A stretch of DNA of 64,000 nucleotides. Origin: Thermus hydrothermalis. GTDB taxonomy: Bacteria > Deinococcota > Deinococci > Deinococcales > Thermaceae. The DNA lies in the NCBI RefSeq assembly GCF_022760925.1, contig NZ_JAKTNT010000002.1, positions 124,001 through 188,000 of the forward strand, read 5' to 3'. Made by a program: the position numbers and the translations under genes. Of this stretch, positions 42,561 to 51,633 are shown one piece after another. Position 1 is the first letter of the stretch, and each line of letters starts with the position of its first letter. The notes beneath the pieces are model-generated. The model was not told where the DNA came from, did not search any database, and saw nothing but the letters and a program-made list of their open reading frames with translations.

Positions 42561-43109
42561 TCAGGGTTTTCCCTCTTCCACCGTAGCGGGGGGTACTTCC
42601 ACCGTGGCCTCCACAGGGTAGCCCACGTAGGTGCGCCGGCCCCCTAGGGTCCTTTCCAGCACCTCCCGCCACTCGGGTAGGTTCAGAAAACGGTCCGCCT
42701 GGTTGCGGAGCTCCAGGTCGGCCAGTTCGTGGACGCCTAGGAGGTGGACTTCCTTGCCCATAGCCCTAAGGGCGGCAAAGGTGTGGGCCAGGTCCCCGGA
42801 GCCGCTCGCCACGATGGCCCGGTCCCAGCGGGGGGCGGTGGTGAGGAGGTCGGTGGCGATCATGGCCTCAAAACGGGCTTCCCCCCGGATGAGGCGGCTT
42901 CGCACCGTGTAGCCCATGAAGACCAGGGCGTCAATGAACCGTTGTTGTCGCTCGTCTTCGGGGTCGGTGATGGGCACGTAGTAGAAGGCGTTGTAAAGCT
43001 GCTCGGGGGTGGCGAACTGCGTGAGGACGCGCCGGTGGTCCACGTTCCACCCTAAGCGCTTAGCCGCCAGGTACATGTAGGAACCATCAATGAAGAGGGC
43101 AACCCGCAT
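42561..43109 (-). CDS. NYN-domain (LabA/DUF88-like) protein
   Basis: 182 residues with a PIN-like NYN fold. Acidic positions are Asp8 (VALFIDGSYMY), Asp87 (EAMIATDLLT) and Asp106 (IVASGSGDLAHTF). In most NYN nucleases the last motif is SGDxDF; here it is SGSGDL, with Ser104 replacing one acidic residue, so nuclease activity may be altered. A proline/valine-rich tail follows residue 160. The start ATG 43109 is 8 nt after a TATCAT box (43118-43123, minus). It is followed after 7 nt by the secreted-protein gene. Confidence 0.85.
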   Translation of the reverse strand: MRVALFIDGSYMYLAAKRLGWNVDHRRVLTQFATPEQLYNAFYYVPITDPEDERQQRFIDALVFMGYTVRSRLIRGEARFEAMIATDLLTTAPRWDRAIVASGSGDLAHTFAALRAMGKEVHLLGVHELADLELRNQADRFLNLPEWREVLERTLGGRRTYVGYPVEATVEVPPATVEEGKP

Positions 43110-43117
43110 ATGCCCCC

Positions 43118-43123
43118 ATGATA
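43118..43123 (-). promoter_or_regulatory. -10 box of the NYN-domain gene
   Basis: TATCAT on the minus strand, 8 nt before ATG 43109. Confidence 0.45.
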
Positions 43124-43166
43124 GGGCAAAAGCGCCACCCAGGGGTGGCCCTGGGGGGAGGAGGCT

Positions 43167-44174
43167 TCAGGCGGGGGATTTCTCCTCCGCCTTTTCCGAA
43201 GAGTGCCCCGGGTTCACCTTAAGGGCCGGGTTGGCGTAGGCGGCGGCGTGGTTGGCGGCGATGGCGGCCTCACCAAACCCCAGGACAATGAGGGGAAGCT
43301 TCCCCGGGTAGGTGACGATGTCCCCGCAGGCGTAAACCCCGGGGATGCTGGTGGCCATGGTGGTGTCCACCTTGATCTTGTTTTTCTCCAACGCCAGGCC
43401 CCAGTTGGCCAAGGGCCCCAGCTTGGTGAGGTAACCCGCTAGGATGAGTACGGCGTCCACCTCCAACTCCTCTTCCTCCTGGGTTTGGTTGTGGAAGATC
43501 ACCGCCTTCTTTACCCAAGCCTCCCCTTCTATCCGCCGCACCTCGTAAGGGGTGAGCACGGTGAGCCTTCCTTCCTCCGCTGCTTGGAAAAGCTCCTTCA
43601 CGCTGGCCTCGTGGGCCCGGAACTGGGGCCTGCGGTGGATGAGGGTGATCTCCTTGGCGGTGTCCAGGAGGTTGAGGGCCCAGTCCACGGCGCTATCCCC
43701 CCCGCCCACGATGAGGACCCGCTTCCCCTGGAACTCCGCTTTGGACTTCACCGCGTAGTAGACCCCCTTGCCCTCCAGCTCCCGCTCCCCTGGGGCTCCC
43801 AGCCGCCTGGGCTCAAAGGCCCCCACGCCAGCGGCGATGATCACCGCCTTGGCGGTGTAGGTGTTCCCTTGGGAGGTGGTCACCCGGAAAAGGCCGTCCG
43901 CCCGCTCCAGGGTTTCCGCCCGCTCGCCCAGGTTGTAGATGGGGTTGAAGGGGGCCACCTGCTCCACCAGGCCCTTCACCAGATCCTTGGCGTACACCTT
44001 GGGAAAGCCCGCCACGTCGTAGATGTACTTTTCCGGATACAGGGCGGTAAGTTGCCCTCCGGGCTCCGGCAAAGGGTCTACAAAGCGGAAGGAAAGCCCC
44101 CGCATCCCCACGTAAAACCCTGCAAAAAGCCCCGCTGGTCCCGCACCGATAATGATCACGTCCGTGTGTTCCAT
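43167..44174 (-). CDS. Thioredoxin-reductase-like ferredoxin/flavodoxin-NADP reductase
   Basis: 335 residues from ATG 44174, preceded by GAGGTG; a GTG nine bases upstream is less likely. The FAD motif is [21 protein letters not shown] and the NADPH motif [17 protein letters not shown]. Unlike thioredoxin reductase it has no redox CxxC in the central domain, which places it with the YumC-type FNR2 enzymes that pass electrons between NADPH and ferredoxin or flavodoxin. This could serve the AOR at 6 kb or other ferredoxin enzymes. A TACAAT box is at 44194-44199 (minus). Confidence 0.9.
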   Translation of the reverse strand: MEHTDVIIIGAGPAGLFAGFYVGMRGLSFRFVDPLPEPGGQLTALYPEKYIYDVAGFPKVYAKDLVKGLVEQVAPFNPIYNLGERAETLERADGLFRVTTSQGNTYTAKAVIIAAGVGAFEPRRLGAPGERELEGKGVYYAVKSKAEFQGKRVLIVGGGDSAVDWALNLLDTAKEITLIHRRPQFRAHEASVKELFQAAEEGRLTVLTPYEVRRIEGEAWVKKAVIFHNQTQEEEELEVDAVLILAGYLTKLGPLANWGLALEKNKIKVDTTMATSIPGVYACGDIVTYPGKLPLIVLGFGEAAIAANHAAAYANPALKVNPGHSSEKAEEKSPA

Positions 44175-44193
44175 GGGCACCACCTCGCCTGGT

Positions 44194-44199
44194 ATTGTA
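44194..44199 (-). promoter_or_regulatory. -10 box of the ferredoxin-NADP reductase gene
   Basis: TACAAT on the minus strand, 19 nt before ATG 44174; this gene has a short leader and a GAGGTG RBS instead of a leaderless start. Confidence 0.45.
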
Positions 44200-44220
44200 C
44201 GTCCTGAGCCCTTGAACCAC

Positions 44221-44240
44221 GTCCCCTTTAGAAAAGGGAC
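44221..44240 (-). terminator. Possible terminator of the alcohol dehydrogenase gene
   Basis: On the minus strand GTCCCTTT / AAGGGGAC (one U-G pair) around a TCTA loop, 10 nt after the stop. No T-tract follows, so the terminator function is tentative. Confidence 0.4.
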
Positions 44241-44249
44241 AAAGCGCCC

Positions 44250-45281
44250 TTAGTTCACCCGAAGCACCACCTTGCCAAACACCCGCCGCTCCTCCAATAG
44301 CCGGTGGCCCTCCGCAGCCTCTTCCAAGGGCAGCACCTGCCCCACCACGGGCCTAAGCTTCCCTTCTTCCACAAAGCGGAGGATGGGGAAAAGGCGGCTC
44401 TTGGAGGCCATGGTGGACCCAAGAATGGAAAGCTGGCGGAAAAACACGTGGGCGAAAGGTAAGGTTCCCTCGTAACCCGAGGAGGCGCCAGCGATGGCGA
44501 TGCGTCCGCCGTTGGCCGTGGCCTTGATCACCCCTTCAAAGTAAAGGGCGCCGGTATGGTCCACCACCTTGTCCGCCCCCTTGCCCCCGGTGAGGCGGCG
44601 CACCTCCTTAAACCACTCGGGGTGGGTGTAGTTCACCGCTTCGTCCGCCCCCAGTTCCCGGGCTTTCCTGAGCTTTTCCTCGGAACCCGCCGTGGCGATG
44701 ACCCGAGCCCCGTGGAGCTTGGCGATCTGGATGGCGGCCACGCTCACCCCGCTGCCCGCAGCCATCACCAATACCTCTTCCCCAGGACGCACCTGGAGCT
44801 TGTCCACCACCATCTGCCAGGCGGTGAGGAAGGTGAGGGGAATGGCGGCCGCCTCCACGAAGGAGAGGTTTTGCGGTTTCCTCACGAGATTGACCTCGGG
44901 CACCACCAGGTACTCCGCGTAGGCTCCCCAGCGATGCTCCCCCAGGATCTCGTACCGGGAACAGAGGTTATCCTCCCCCGCCAGGCAGCGCTCGCAGTGC
45001 CCGCAGGAGAGGCCGGGGTTCACCACCACCTCGTCTCCCGGAGCGAACCCCGTGACCCCAGGGCCCACCGCGTCCACTACCCCGCTGGCGTCAGCCCCTA
45101 GCACGTGGGGTAAGGGAAGTTTGGGGCTGGCCACCCCCTTGCGTACCCAGATGTCCAGGTGGTTGAGGGCTGCAGCCTTTACCCGGAGGCGCACCTCCTT
45201 GGGCCCTGGCTCGGGTGTAGGCACCTCCGCCACCTTGAGCACCTCCGGGCCGCCTCTCGCCTCCATGACCACCGCTTTCAT
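44250..45281 (-). CDS. Zinc-containing alcohol dehydrogenase / MDR-family oxidoreductase
   Basis: 343 residues. The structural zinc site is complete (CGHCERCLAGEDNLC, four Cys around residues 94-108). The catalytic zinc Cys near residue 38 is absent: the place reads ALNHLDIWVRKG. The Rossmann motif is AAGSGVSVAAIQIAK. Members with this pattern are often reductases of quinones or enals, so alcohol oxidation is not certain. RBS AAGGAGG precedes ATG 45281. It shares a palindromic operator region with the divergent oligopeptide importer, so joint regulation is likely. Confidence 0.88.
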   Translation of the reverse strand: MKAVVMEARGGPEVLKVAEVPTPEPGPKEVRLRVKAAALNHLDIWVRKGVASPKLPLPHVLGADASGVVDAVGPGVTGFAPGDEVVVNPGLSCGHCERCLAGEDNLCSRYEILGEHRWGAYAEYLVVPEVNLVRKPQNLSFVEAAAIPLTFLTAWQMVVDKLQVRPGEEVLVMAAGSGVSVAAIQIAKLHGARVIATAGSEEKLRKARELGADEAVNYTHPEWFKEVRRLTGGKGADKVVDHTGALYFEGVIKATANGGRIAIAGASSGYEGTLPFAHVFFRQLSILGSTMASKSRLFPILRFVEEGKLRPVVGQVLPLEEAAEGHRLLEERRVFGKVVLRVN

Positions 45282-45302
45282 GGCCGCCTCCTTATGCAGG
45301 GG

Positions 45303-45367
45303 ATTTTTTCACGAACCCCCCCGCTGGTCAAGCGTGCTTGACAGGGGCTAAACGGAACCTGTAGCCT
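45303..45367. promoter_or_regulatory. Divergent promoter pair with a palindromic operator
   Basis: A 16-bp palindrome GTCAAGC-GT-GCTTGAC at 45327-45342 supplies both -35 boxes: TTGACA (45338-45343, plus) with TAGCCT (45362-45367) 18 nt on, and TTGACC (45326-45331, minus) with AAAAAT (45303-45308) 17 nt on. A dimeric regulator bound here would control both directions. Confidence 0.7.
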
Positions 45368-45397
45368 TAGCGCCGTAAGGCAAGAGGAGGCGAGAAC

Positions 45398-47146
45398 ATG
45401 AGAAGAGCCCTGGTGTGGATGGTAGGTCTTATCGCTCTGGCCGGCGTGGCCAGCGCCCAGACCTTTGTCTGGCCCCAGAAGTGGACCGTGGCCAAGCCCT
45501 CCGAGGTCAAGCGGGGCGGTACCCTGCGGGCGGCGGTGATCTCCGATTACCGCACGTTCAACCCTTTCGTTACCGCCGAGGCGGGAAACGTTCCGGACAC
45601 CATCTCCCCTTACGGCCTGGTGCGCCGCGACCCCACCACTGGGGACTGGATTCCCTACATGGCGGAGTCCTTCAGCATCAGCCCCAACAAGCTGGAAATC
45701 ACCTTTAAGATCCGCCGGGGCATGAAGTGGTCCGACGGCCGCCCCATCACCGCCGACGACTGGATCATGACCTGGCGCATCCACACCGACAAGGCGGTGG
45801 GCTCCAACAGCTACGATTCCTTCTTCATTGACGGGAAGCCCATTACCCTTCGGAAGATTGACGACTACACCCTCCGCTTCACTTACCCGCGGCCCGACGC
45901 CACCGCCTTTGCCGTGGCTGAATTCACCCCCTGGCCCGCCCACATCTTTGGGCCGGTCTACCAGAAAGAAGGGGCCGAGGGCATCAAGAAGATGTGGACG
46001 CTTAACGAGAAGCCCGAAAACATCGTTTCGGCGGGGCCTTGGCTTGTGGAAAGCTACCGTCCGGGCGAGCGCTTGGTGCTGAAGCGCAACCCCGCCTTTG
46101 GGGAGTGGAACAAGGACGAGGCGGGGAACCCCTTGCCCTACCTGGACCGCTACGAGATCAAGATCGTCAAGGACACCAACGCCCAGCTGGCGGAGTTCCT
46201 GGCGGGCAATATTGACCTGATGGCTCCCTCCACCGTGGACCACATCTCCCAGATCCGCCAGGCCATCCAGCAGGGCCGTCTGGACGCCACCATCAAGGTG
46301 AACGCCTCCCCGGTGGCCAGCAGCCAGTTCATGGTCTTCAACTGGAACAAAGCCTCCGATCCCTTCAAGCAAAGCCTCTTCCGCTCCGAAAAGTTCCGCC
46401 GGGCCATGAGCCACATCGTGAACCGCCAGGCGGTGGTGGAGATCGTCTACGGCGGTCTGGGCACCCCCATGTACTCCAGCGTCTACCCGGTGCTCACCCA
46501 GTGGGTGAACCCCAAGGTGCCCAAGTACGAGTACAACCCGCAGCAGGCGGCCAAGCTCCTCGCTGAGCTCGGCTTCACCCGGAAGGACCGGGAGGGGTAC
46601 CTGGTGGACAGCAAGGGGCGGAGGCTGGAGTTCAACCTCGCCACCAACGCCGGCAACGTCCAGCGGGAGCAGATCGCCAAGCTCATCGTGGACGAGGCCA
46701 AGAAGGTGGGGGTGAAGGTCAACTTCACCGCCATTGACTTCAACACCCTGGTGGGGCAGCTCCTCTCCTCCGGGCCCGACCGGCCCTTTGACGCCATCAT
46801 CATCGGCCTCTCGGGCGGGGACCTGGACTGGCCCTTTGGCTCCAACGTGGTGCCCTGCAAGGGCAACCTGCATATGTGGAACAAGTCGGGCCAGTGCCTG
46901 GATCCCCGGGAAACCCAGCTGGAGGCCCTTTACTCCCGCGGCCGCACCGAGTTGGACTTTAAAAAGCGGCAGGAGATCGGCTACCGCATGCAGGAGATTG
47001 AGGCCGAGCTCCTCCCCGTCATCTACATCGCCGGGCCCAACTACCACCCCGCTTGGAACAACCGCCTGGGCGGGGAGCACCCGGATGCCATCATCAGCGC
47101 CATCTGGGGCCAGCGGGAGCTGGAGCTGACCTTCATCAAGAAGTGA
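45398..47146 (+). CDS. Oligopeptide ABC transporter substrate-binding protein (SBP_bac_5)
   Basis: 582 residues with signal peptide (RRALVWMVGLIALAGVASAQ). The family 5 signature starts RGGTLRAAVISDYRTFNPF; ITFKIRRGMKWSDGRPITADDW is the conserved block after it, and FRRAMSHIVNRQAVVEIVYGG is the mid-protein one. It delivers peptides (or another ligand such as nickel or heme) to the permeases downstream. RBS GAGGAGG at 45384-45390. A strong hairpin after the gene probably lowers expression of the rest of the operon. Confidence 0.93.
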   Translation: MRRALVWMVGLIALAGVASAQTFVWPQKWTVAKPSEVKRGGTLRAAVISDYRTFNPFVTAEAGNVPDTISPYGLVRRDPTTGDWIPYMAESFSISPNKLEITFKIRRGMKWSDGRPITADDWIMTWRIHTDKAVGSNSYDSFFIDGKPITLRKIDDYTLRFTYPRPDATAFAVAEFTPWPAHIFGPVYQKEGAEGIKKMWTLNEKPENIVSAGPWLVESYRPGERLVLKRNPAFGEWNKDEAGNPLPYLDRYEIKIVKDTNAQLAEFLAGNIDLMAPSTVDHISQIRQAIQQGRLDATIKVNASPVASSQFMVFNWNKASDPFKQSLFRSEKFRRAMSHIVNRQAVVEIVYGGLGTPMYSSVYPVLTQWVNPKVPKYEYNPQQAAKLLAELGFTRKDREGYLVDSKGRRLEFNLATNAGNVQREQIAKLIVDEAKKVGVKVNFTAIDFNTLVGQLLSSGPDRPFDAIIIGLSGGDLDWPFGSNVVPCKGNLHMWNKSGQCLDPRETQLEALYSRGRTELDFKKRQEIGYRMQEIEAELLPVIYIAGPNYHPAWNNRLGGEHPDAIISAIWGQRELELTFIKK

Positions 47147-47157
47147 GCTAGCTGTAG

Positions 47158-47191
47158 AGTATCCCCGGGGTCTATCGGCCCCGGGGATACT
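47158..47191 (+). terminator. Intra-operon hairpin after the binding-protein gene
   Basis: Perfect 13-bp stem AGTATCCCCGGGG / CCCCGGGGATACT with an 8-nt loop, then TTT. It lies 11 nt after the SBP stop and 10 nt before the permease ATG; likely a partial terminator or RNA-stability element giving excess binding protein. Confidence 0.8.
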
Positions 47192-47201
47192 TTGGGAAGC
47201 C

Positions 47202-48185
47202 ATGACCGCATATATCCTTCGCCGAATCCTGTACCTGATCCCCACCTTCTTCGGGGCTACCTTCCTGGCCTTCCTCATCATCCAGCTGGCCCCGGGGGAT
47301 TACCTGACCCAGCTGGAGCTGGATCCCAAGGTAACCCCGGAGACCATCGCCCGCCTTAGGGTCCAGTTCGGCCTGGATCGCCCCATCTACGAGCAGTACC
47401 TGCTTTGGATGGATAACCTGTTGCACCTGAACCTGGGCTACTCCTTCGCCTTCCAGGCGCCGGTCCTGGAGGTGATCTGGCCCCGGGTGGTGAACTCCAT
47501 GGTAATCGTCATCCCCTCCACCCTTCTTCTGTACCTGGTGGCCATTCCCGTCGGGGTCTACGGGGCGGTGCGCCAGTACTCTTTGGGTGACCGCCTCCTC
47601 TCCTTTCTGGCCTACATCGGGCTCTCGGTGCCCAGCTTTTTCCTGGCGCTCATCGCCATCTACGTGCTTCTCCAGATCAAGTTCCGCACGGGTACCCTTA
47701 TCTTTCCGGTTTCCGGCATGACCAGCAGCGGCTTTGAGCAGATGCCGCCCTTGCGCCAGATCCTGGACATCGCCTGGCATGCGGTGGTGCCTGTGCTGGT
47801 GGCCACCGCCAACGATATCGCCGGGCTTTCCCGCCTCATGCGGGGACAGATGCTAGAGGTCTTGGGGCAGGACTATATCCGAACCGCCCGGGCCAAGGGC
47901 TTGGCCGAGCGGGTGGTCCTGTACAAGCATGCCTTTCGCAACGCGGTGATTCCCTTTGTGGCCACCTTGGGCGGGCTTCTTCCCAGCCTGATCTCGGGAG
48001 CGGGGTTCGTGGAGGTGGTTATGGCCTGGCCGGGTATTACCCCCTTTTTCCTGGACGCCATCGCCAACCAGGACCTTTACGTGATCGCCGGTTTTCTCAC
48101 GGTGAGCCTGGTTCTCCTCATGGTGGGCAACCTGATCTCCGATTTGCTTTTGGCCTGGGTGGACCCCAGGATTCGCTATGAGTAG
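47202..48185 (+). CDS. dppB: Oligopeptide ABC transporter permease (DppB/OppB type)
   Basis: 327 residues, six membrane segments. The N-terminus YILRRILYLIPTFFGATFLAFLI is the DppB hallmark and QFGLDRPIYEQYL follows in the first periplasmic loop. The EAA loop is YIRTARAKGLAERVVLYKHAFRNAVIPFV. It has an unusually long stretch between segments 3 and 4 (KFRTGTLIFPVSGMTSSGFE). Co-transcribed with the following genes. Confidence 0.93.
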   Translation: MTAYILRRILYLIPTFFGATFLAFLIIQLAPGDYLTQLELDPKVTPETIARLRVQFGLDRPIYEQYLLWMDNLLHLNLGYSFAFQAPVLEVIWPRVVNSMVIVIPSTLLLYLVAIPVGVYGAVRQYSLGDRLLSFLAYIGLSVPSFFLALIAIYVLLQIKFRTGTLIFPVSGMTSSGFEQMPPLRQILDIAWHAVVPVLVATANDIAGLSRLMRGQMLEVLGQDYIRTARAKGLAERVVLYKHAFRNAVIPFVATLGGLLPSLISGAGFVEVVMAWPGITPFFLDAIANQDLYVIAGFLTVSLVLLMVGNLISDLLLAWVDPRIRYE

Positions 48186-48194
48186 GGGGGTCTT

Positions 48195-49550
48195 GTGGAA
48201 CGCTTAGCGCCTTCTAGCGGCTTTACCCTGGCCCTTCGCCAGTTCCGCCGCCACCGGCTTGCGGTCTGGGGCGGGCGGATCCTTCTCGTACTTTACCTGA
48301 TGGCCGCCTTCGCCGGCTTCTTCAGCCCCTACGACCCCAACTACTACGAGCTCTACCCACCCAAGGGGCACCACCCACCCACCCGGATCCACTTCATAGA
48401 CCCGGAAACGGGCCGGCTGACCCGGCCCTTCGTCTACGCCACGCGCCGGACCATTGACCCGGTCACGTTGCAGCCCCGTTATGAGGAGGATCCTTCCCAA
48501 GGGAAGTTCTACATCCGCTTCTTCGTGCGCACCCCAGACCAGCCTTACACCGTGTTTAAGGTTTTTCGCTCGGACCTCCGGCTGTTTGGGGTGGACCCAC
48601 CCGGAAGGATCTTCCTCATGGGCACCGACAACTTCGGCCGCGACCTCTTTAGCCGGGTGGTCTATGGCGGCCAGGTTTCCCTGACCATCGGCATCCTCTC
48701 CGCCTTGGTGTCCTTTGCCCTGGGGCTTCTTTTGGGGGGCATCGCCGGCTACTTTTCCGGCAGGCCCTTCGCCCTTTCCCTGCCGCCGGGGCTTTGGCGG
48801 GGTGTGGGGATGGTCCTAGGCCCCCTAAGCCTCCTCCTCTGGCTTGGGGTGGCGGCGGGGGCTTTGTTCCTGGCCTGGTCCTTCGTGCGCCTAAGCCCGG
48901 GGAAGGAAGCCTATTCCCTTTTGGTGGACGGGGCGGTGCTCCTTCTCGGGTTGGGGGCGGCTTACCTCATCCTGCGCCGGGTCTTTTCCGAGCCGATCCG
49001 TTTGGACCCCGATGACCTCATCATGCGCACGGTGGAGATCATCGCTGCCATCCCAAGCCTTTTCCTCCTCATCTCCCTTAGGGCGGTCTTTCCCACCAAC
49101 ATTGACCCCCTCTTCACCTTTTACCTGGTGGTGGGGCTTTTGGGCTTCATCGGCTGGGGGGGATTGGCCCGGGTGGTGCGGGGGATCGTCCTCTCCGTGC
49201 GGGAGATGGACTACGTGCAGGCGGCCAGGGCCTTGGGGGCTTCGGATGGGCGCATCATCGCCCGGCATGTTCTTCCCGCCACGGCGAGCTACGTGATCGT
49301 GAGCCTATCCCTCACCATCCCCGGCTTTATCCTGGGAGAAAGCGGGCTTTCCTTCTTAGGCCTTGGGGTTACGGAGCCGTACACCAGTTGGGGGCTCCTG
49401 CTCCAGGCGGCGCAACAGGGCGGCTTCGCTTCCTTTACCGACCGCCCTTGGGTGCTTTGGCCTGGGTTTTTCATCTTCCTGGCTGTGCTTTCGTGGAACT
49501 TCCTGGGGGATGGGCTCCGGGACGCCTTGGACCCAAGGAGGAGGCGGTAG
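48195..49550 (+). CDS. dppC: Oligopeptide ABC transporter permease (DppC type) with two large insertions
   Basis: 451 residues from GTG 48195, roughly 150 more than usual. The core is intact: FRRHRLAVWGGRILLVLYLMAAF start, MGTDNFGRDLFSRVVYGG near 142-159 and EAA loop YVQAARALGASDGRIIARHVLP. The first extra segment is periplasmic (about 50-130, including HFIDPETGRLTRPF and PDQPYTVFKVF), the second (about 190-272) adds two or three hydrophobic stretches before DPDDLIMRTVEII, where ordinary DppC has only a short loop. The added transmembrane part is unusual and its role unknown. Confidence 0.92.
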   Translation: MERLAPSSGFTLALRQFRRHRLAVWGGRILLVLYLMAAFAGFFSPYDPNYYELYPPKGHHPPTRIHFIDPETGRLTRPFVYATRRTIDPVTLQPRYEEDPSQGKFYIRFFVRTPDQPYTVFKVFRSDLRLFGVDPPGRIFLMGTDNFGRDLFSRVVYGGQVSLTIGILSALVSFALGLLLGGIAGYFSGRPFALSLPPGLWRGVGMVLGPLSLLLWLGVAAGALFLAWSFVRLSPGKEAYSLLVDGAVLLLGLGAAYLILRRVFSEPIRLDPDDLIMRTVEIIAAIPSLFLLISLRAVFPTNIDPLFTFYLVVGLLGFIGWGGLARVVRGIVLSVREMDYVQAARALGASDGRIIARHVLPATASYVIVSLSLTIPGFILGESGLSFLGLGVTEPYTSWGLLLQAAQQGGFASFTDRPWVLWPGFFIFLAVLSWNFLGDGLRDALDPRRRR

Positions 49551-49622
49551 GCTCTTCTCTTTTGACCGGGCATGGCGTATAACGGGTGAGGTGTTTTAAG
49601 GGCAGTGCCCGAAGGAGTGCGC

Positions 49623-50642
49623 ATGGACGACAAGCGGCTGCTGGAGGTGAGAGACCTTAAGGTCCACTTCTTCACGGACGATGGCGTGGTGAAGGCGGTG
49701 GACGGGGTGTCCTTCCACGTGGACAAAGGGGAGACCCTGGCGGTGGTGGGGGAGTCGGGCTCGGGGAAGAGCGTGACTTCCTTGGCCATCATGCGGCTCA
49801 TTCCCACGCCCCCGGGGCGGATTGTGGGCGGGGAGATCCTCTTCCGGGGGAAGGACGGCCAGGTGCGGGACCTCACCAAGCTCTCCGAGGCGGAGATGCG
49901 GCGCATCCGGGGTAACGACATCGCCATGATCTTCCAGGAACCCATGACGTCCTTGAACCCGGTGTACACGGTGGGGGACCAGATCGCCGAGGCCATCATG
50001 CTCCACCAGGGGAAAAGCCGGAGGGAGGCCATGGAGCTCGCCGCCCACATGCTGGACCTGGTGGGGATTCCTGAGCCCAAGAAGCGGCTTGCCAACTACC
50101 CCCACCAGATGTCCGGGGGGATGCGGCAGCGGGTGATGATCGCCATGGCGCTTTCCTGCAACCCTTCGCTTCTCATCGCCGACGAGCCCACCACCGCCTT
50201 GGACGTGACCATCCAGGCGCAGATCCTGGAGCTGATGAAGAAGCTTCAGGAGGAGATCGGGATGAGCATTCTCTTCATCACCCACAACCTGGGGGTGGTG
50301 GCGGAGATGGCGGACCGGGTGGTGGTGATGTACGCGGGGCGGGCGGTGGAGCAGGCGGACGTGGTGCCGCTTTTCAGGGAACCGCTCCACCCGTACACCC
50401 GGGGGCTTCTCCACTCGGTGCCCCGGCTGGACCTTGCGGCGGAGCGCAAGGAGCGGTTGGAGGCCATTCCTGGGAACGTGCCGAACCCGCTTTACCTGCC
50501 TTCTGGTTGCGCCTTCCACCCCCGGTGCAAGCACTACGTGGAGGGGCTTTGCGACCGGGAGGTGCCGCCCTTGGAGGAAGTGGGGGACGGGCGGCAGGTG
50601 CGGTGCGTGCGCTGGCGGGAGATCCGGGAGGTTAGGGCATGA
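49623..50642 (+). CDS. dppD: Oligopeptide ABC transporter ATP-binding protein (DppD type)
   Basis: 339 residues from ATG 49623, with AAGGAG at 49612-49617; a GTG at 49605 is in frame but lies before this RBS. Walker [14 protein letters not shown]-loop [14 protein letters not shown], signature [15 protein letters not shown] and Walker [15 protein letters not shown] are complete. The C-terminal oligopeptide-type domain has [15 protein letters not shown], a Cys pattern (Cys-x5-Cys-x6-Cys) known to bind an iron-sulfur cluster or zinc in this family. Confidence 0.95.
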   Translation: MDDKRLLEVRDLKVHFFTDDGVVKAVDGVSFHVDKGETLAVVGESGSGKSVTSLAIMRLIPTPPGRIVGGEILFRGKDGQVRDLTKLSEAEMRRIRGNDIAMIFQEPMTSLNPVYTVGDQIAEAIMLHQGKSRREAMELAAHMLDLVGIPEPKKRLANYPHQMSGGMRQRVMIAMALSCNPSLLIADEPTTALDVTIQAQILELMKKLQEEIGMSILFITHNLGVVAEMADRVVVMYAGRAVEQADVVPLFREPLHPYTRGLLHSVPRLDLAAERKERLEAIPGNVPNPLYLPSGCAFHPRCKHYVEGLCDREVPPLEEVGDGRQVRCVRWREIREVRA

Positions 50643-51616
50643 GCGGGGTCCTGCTGGAGGTCAAGGACCTCAAGAAGCACTTTCCCATCCGGGGCGGGGT
50701 GCTTTCCCGGGTGGTGGGGAGCGTGAAGGCGGTGGACGGGGTATCCTTCGCCATCCGGCGGGGGGAGGTACTGGGGCTTGTGGGGGAGTCGGGGAGCGGC
50801 AAGACCACGGTGGGCCGCACCCTGTTGCGCCTCATTGAGCCCACGGGGGGAAGGATCCTTTTTGACGGGGAGGACATCACCGAGCTGCCCAAGGACAAGC
50901 TAAGGCCCTACCGCCGCCGGATGCAGATCATCTTCCAAGACCCCTTTAGCTCCCTGAACCCGCGGATGACGGTGGGGGACATCATCGCCGAGCCCCTGGT
51001 GATTCACGGCATCGGCAAGACGCCCCAGGAGCGGACCGAGCGGGTGGCGGAGCTTCTCAAGCTCGTGGGGCTTTCTCCCGATCACATGCGCCGCTACCCC
51101 CACGAGTTTTCCGGGGGGCAGAGGCAACGCATCGGCATCGCCCGGGCCCTGGCGGTGGCACCGGAGTTCATCGTGGCGGACGAGCCGGTTTCCGCCCTGG
51201 ACGTGTCCATCCAGGCCCAGGTGGTGAACCTTCTCCAGGACCTGAAGGAGGAGCTGGGCCTCACCCTGCTCTTCATCGCCCACGACCTGGCGGTGGTGGA
51301 GTACATCTCCGACCGGGTGGCGGTGATGTACCTGGGCAAGGTGATGGAGATCGCTTCTTCGCGGGAGCTCTACCGCAACCCCAAGCACCCCTACACGGAG
51401 GCCTTGCTCTCGGCGGTGCCCATTCCTGACCCCACGGTGAAGCGGGAGCGCATTGTGCTCCAGGGGGATATTCCTTCCCCCATCAACCCCCCTTCGGGGT
51501 GCGTCTTCCGCACCCGTTGCCGCTACGCCCTCCCCGAGTGCGCCCACACCGTGCCCGAACTCAAGGAGGTGGCCCCGGGCCACTACAAGGCCTGCATCCG
51601 GGACGACATCCTTTGA
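50639..51616 (+). CDS. dppF: Oligopeptide ABC transporter ATP-binding protein (DppF type)
   Basis: 325 residues, beginning at ATGA within the dppD stop. Walker [15 protein letters not shown]-loop [18 protein letters not shown], signature [15 protein letters not shown] and Walker [15 protein letters not shown] are intact. The C-terminal domain has [14 protein letters not shown] with the same conserved Cys spacing as DppD. Last gene of the operon, followed by a hairpin terminator. Confidence 0.95.
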   Translation: MSGVLLEVKDLKKHFPIRGGVLSRVVGSVKAVDGVSFAIRRGEVLGLVGESGSGKTTVGRTLLRLIEPTGGRILFDGEDITELPKDKLRPYRRRMQIIFQDPFSSLNPRMTVGDIIAEPLVIHGIGKTPQERTERVAELLKLVGLSPDHMRRYPHEFSGGQRQRIGIARALAVAPEFIVADEPVSALDVSIQAQVVNLLQDLKEELGLTLLFIAHDLAVVEYISDRVAVMYLGKVMEIASSRELYRNPKHPYTEALLSAVPIPDPTVKRERIVLQGDIPSPINPPSGCVFRTRCRYALPECAHTVPELKEVAPGHYKACIRDDIL

Positions 51617-51633
51617 GGCCCTGGCGGGCAGGG

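Noticed and set aside
45278-47281. Long open frame (667 codons) antisense to the peptide-binding protein
   Set aside because: It is a shadow of the SBP gene; the product is Gly/His/Val-rich low complexity with no recognisable motif.
49562-49583. Internal promoter before the DppD gene (TTGACC and TATAAC)
   Set aside because: The spacing is only 10 nt, so the two hexamers cannot form one promoter; a -10 alone is possible but unsupported.
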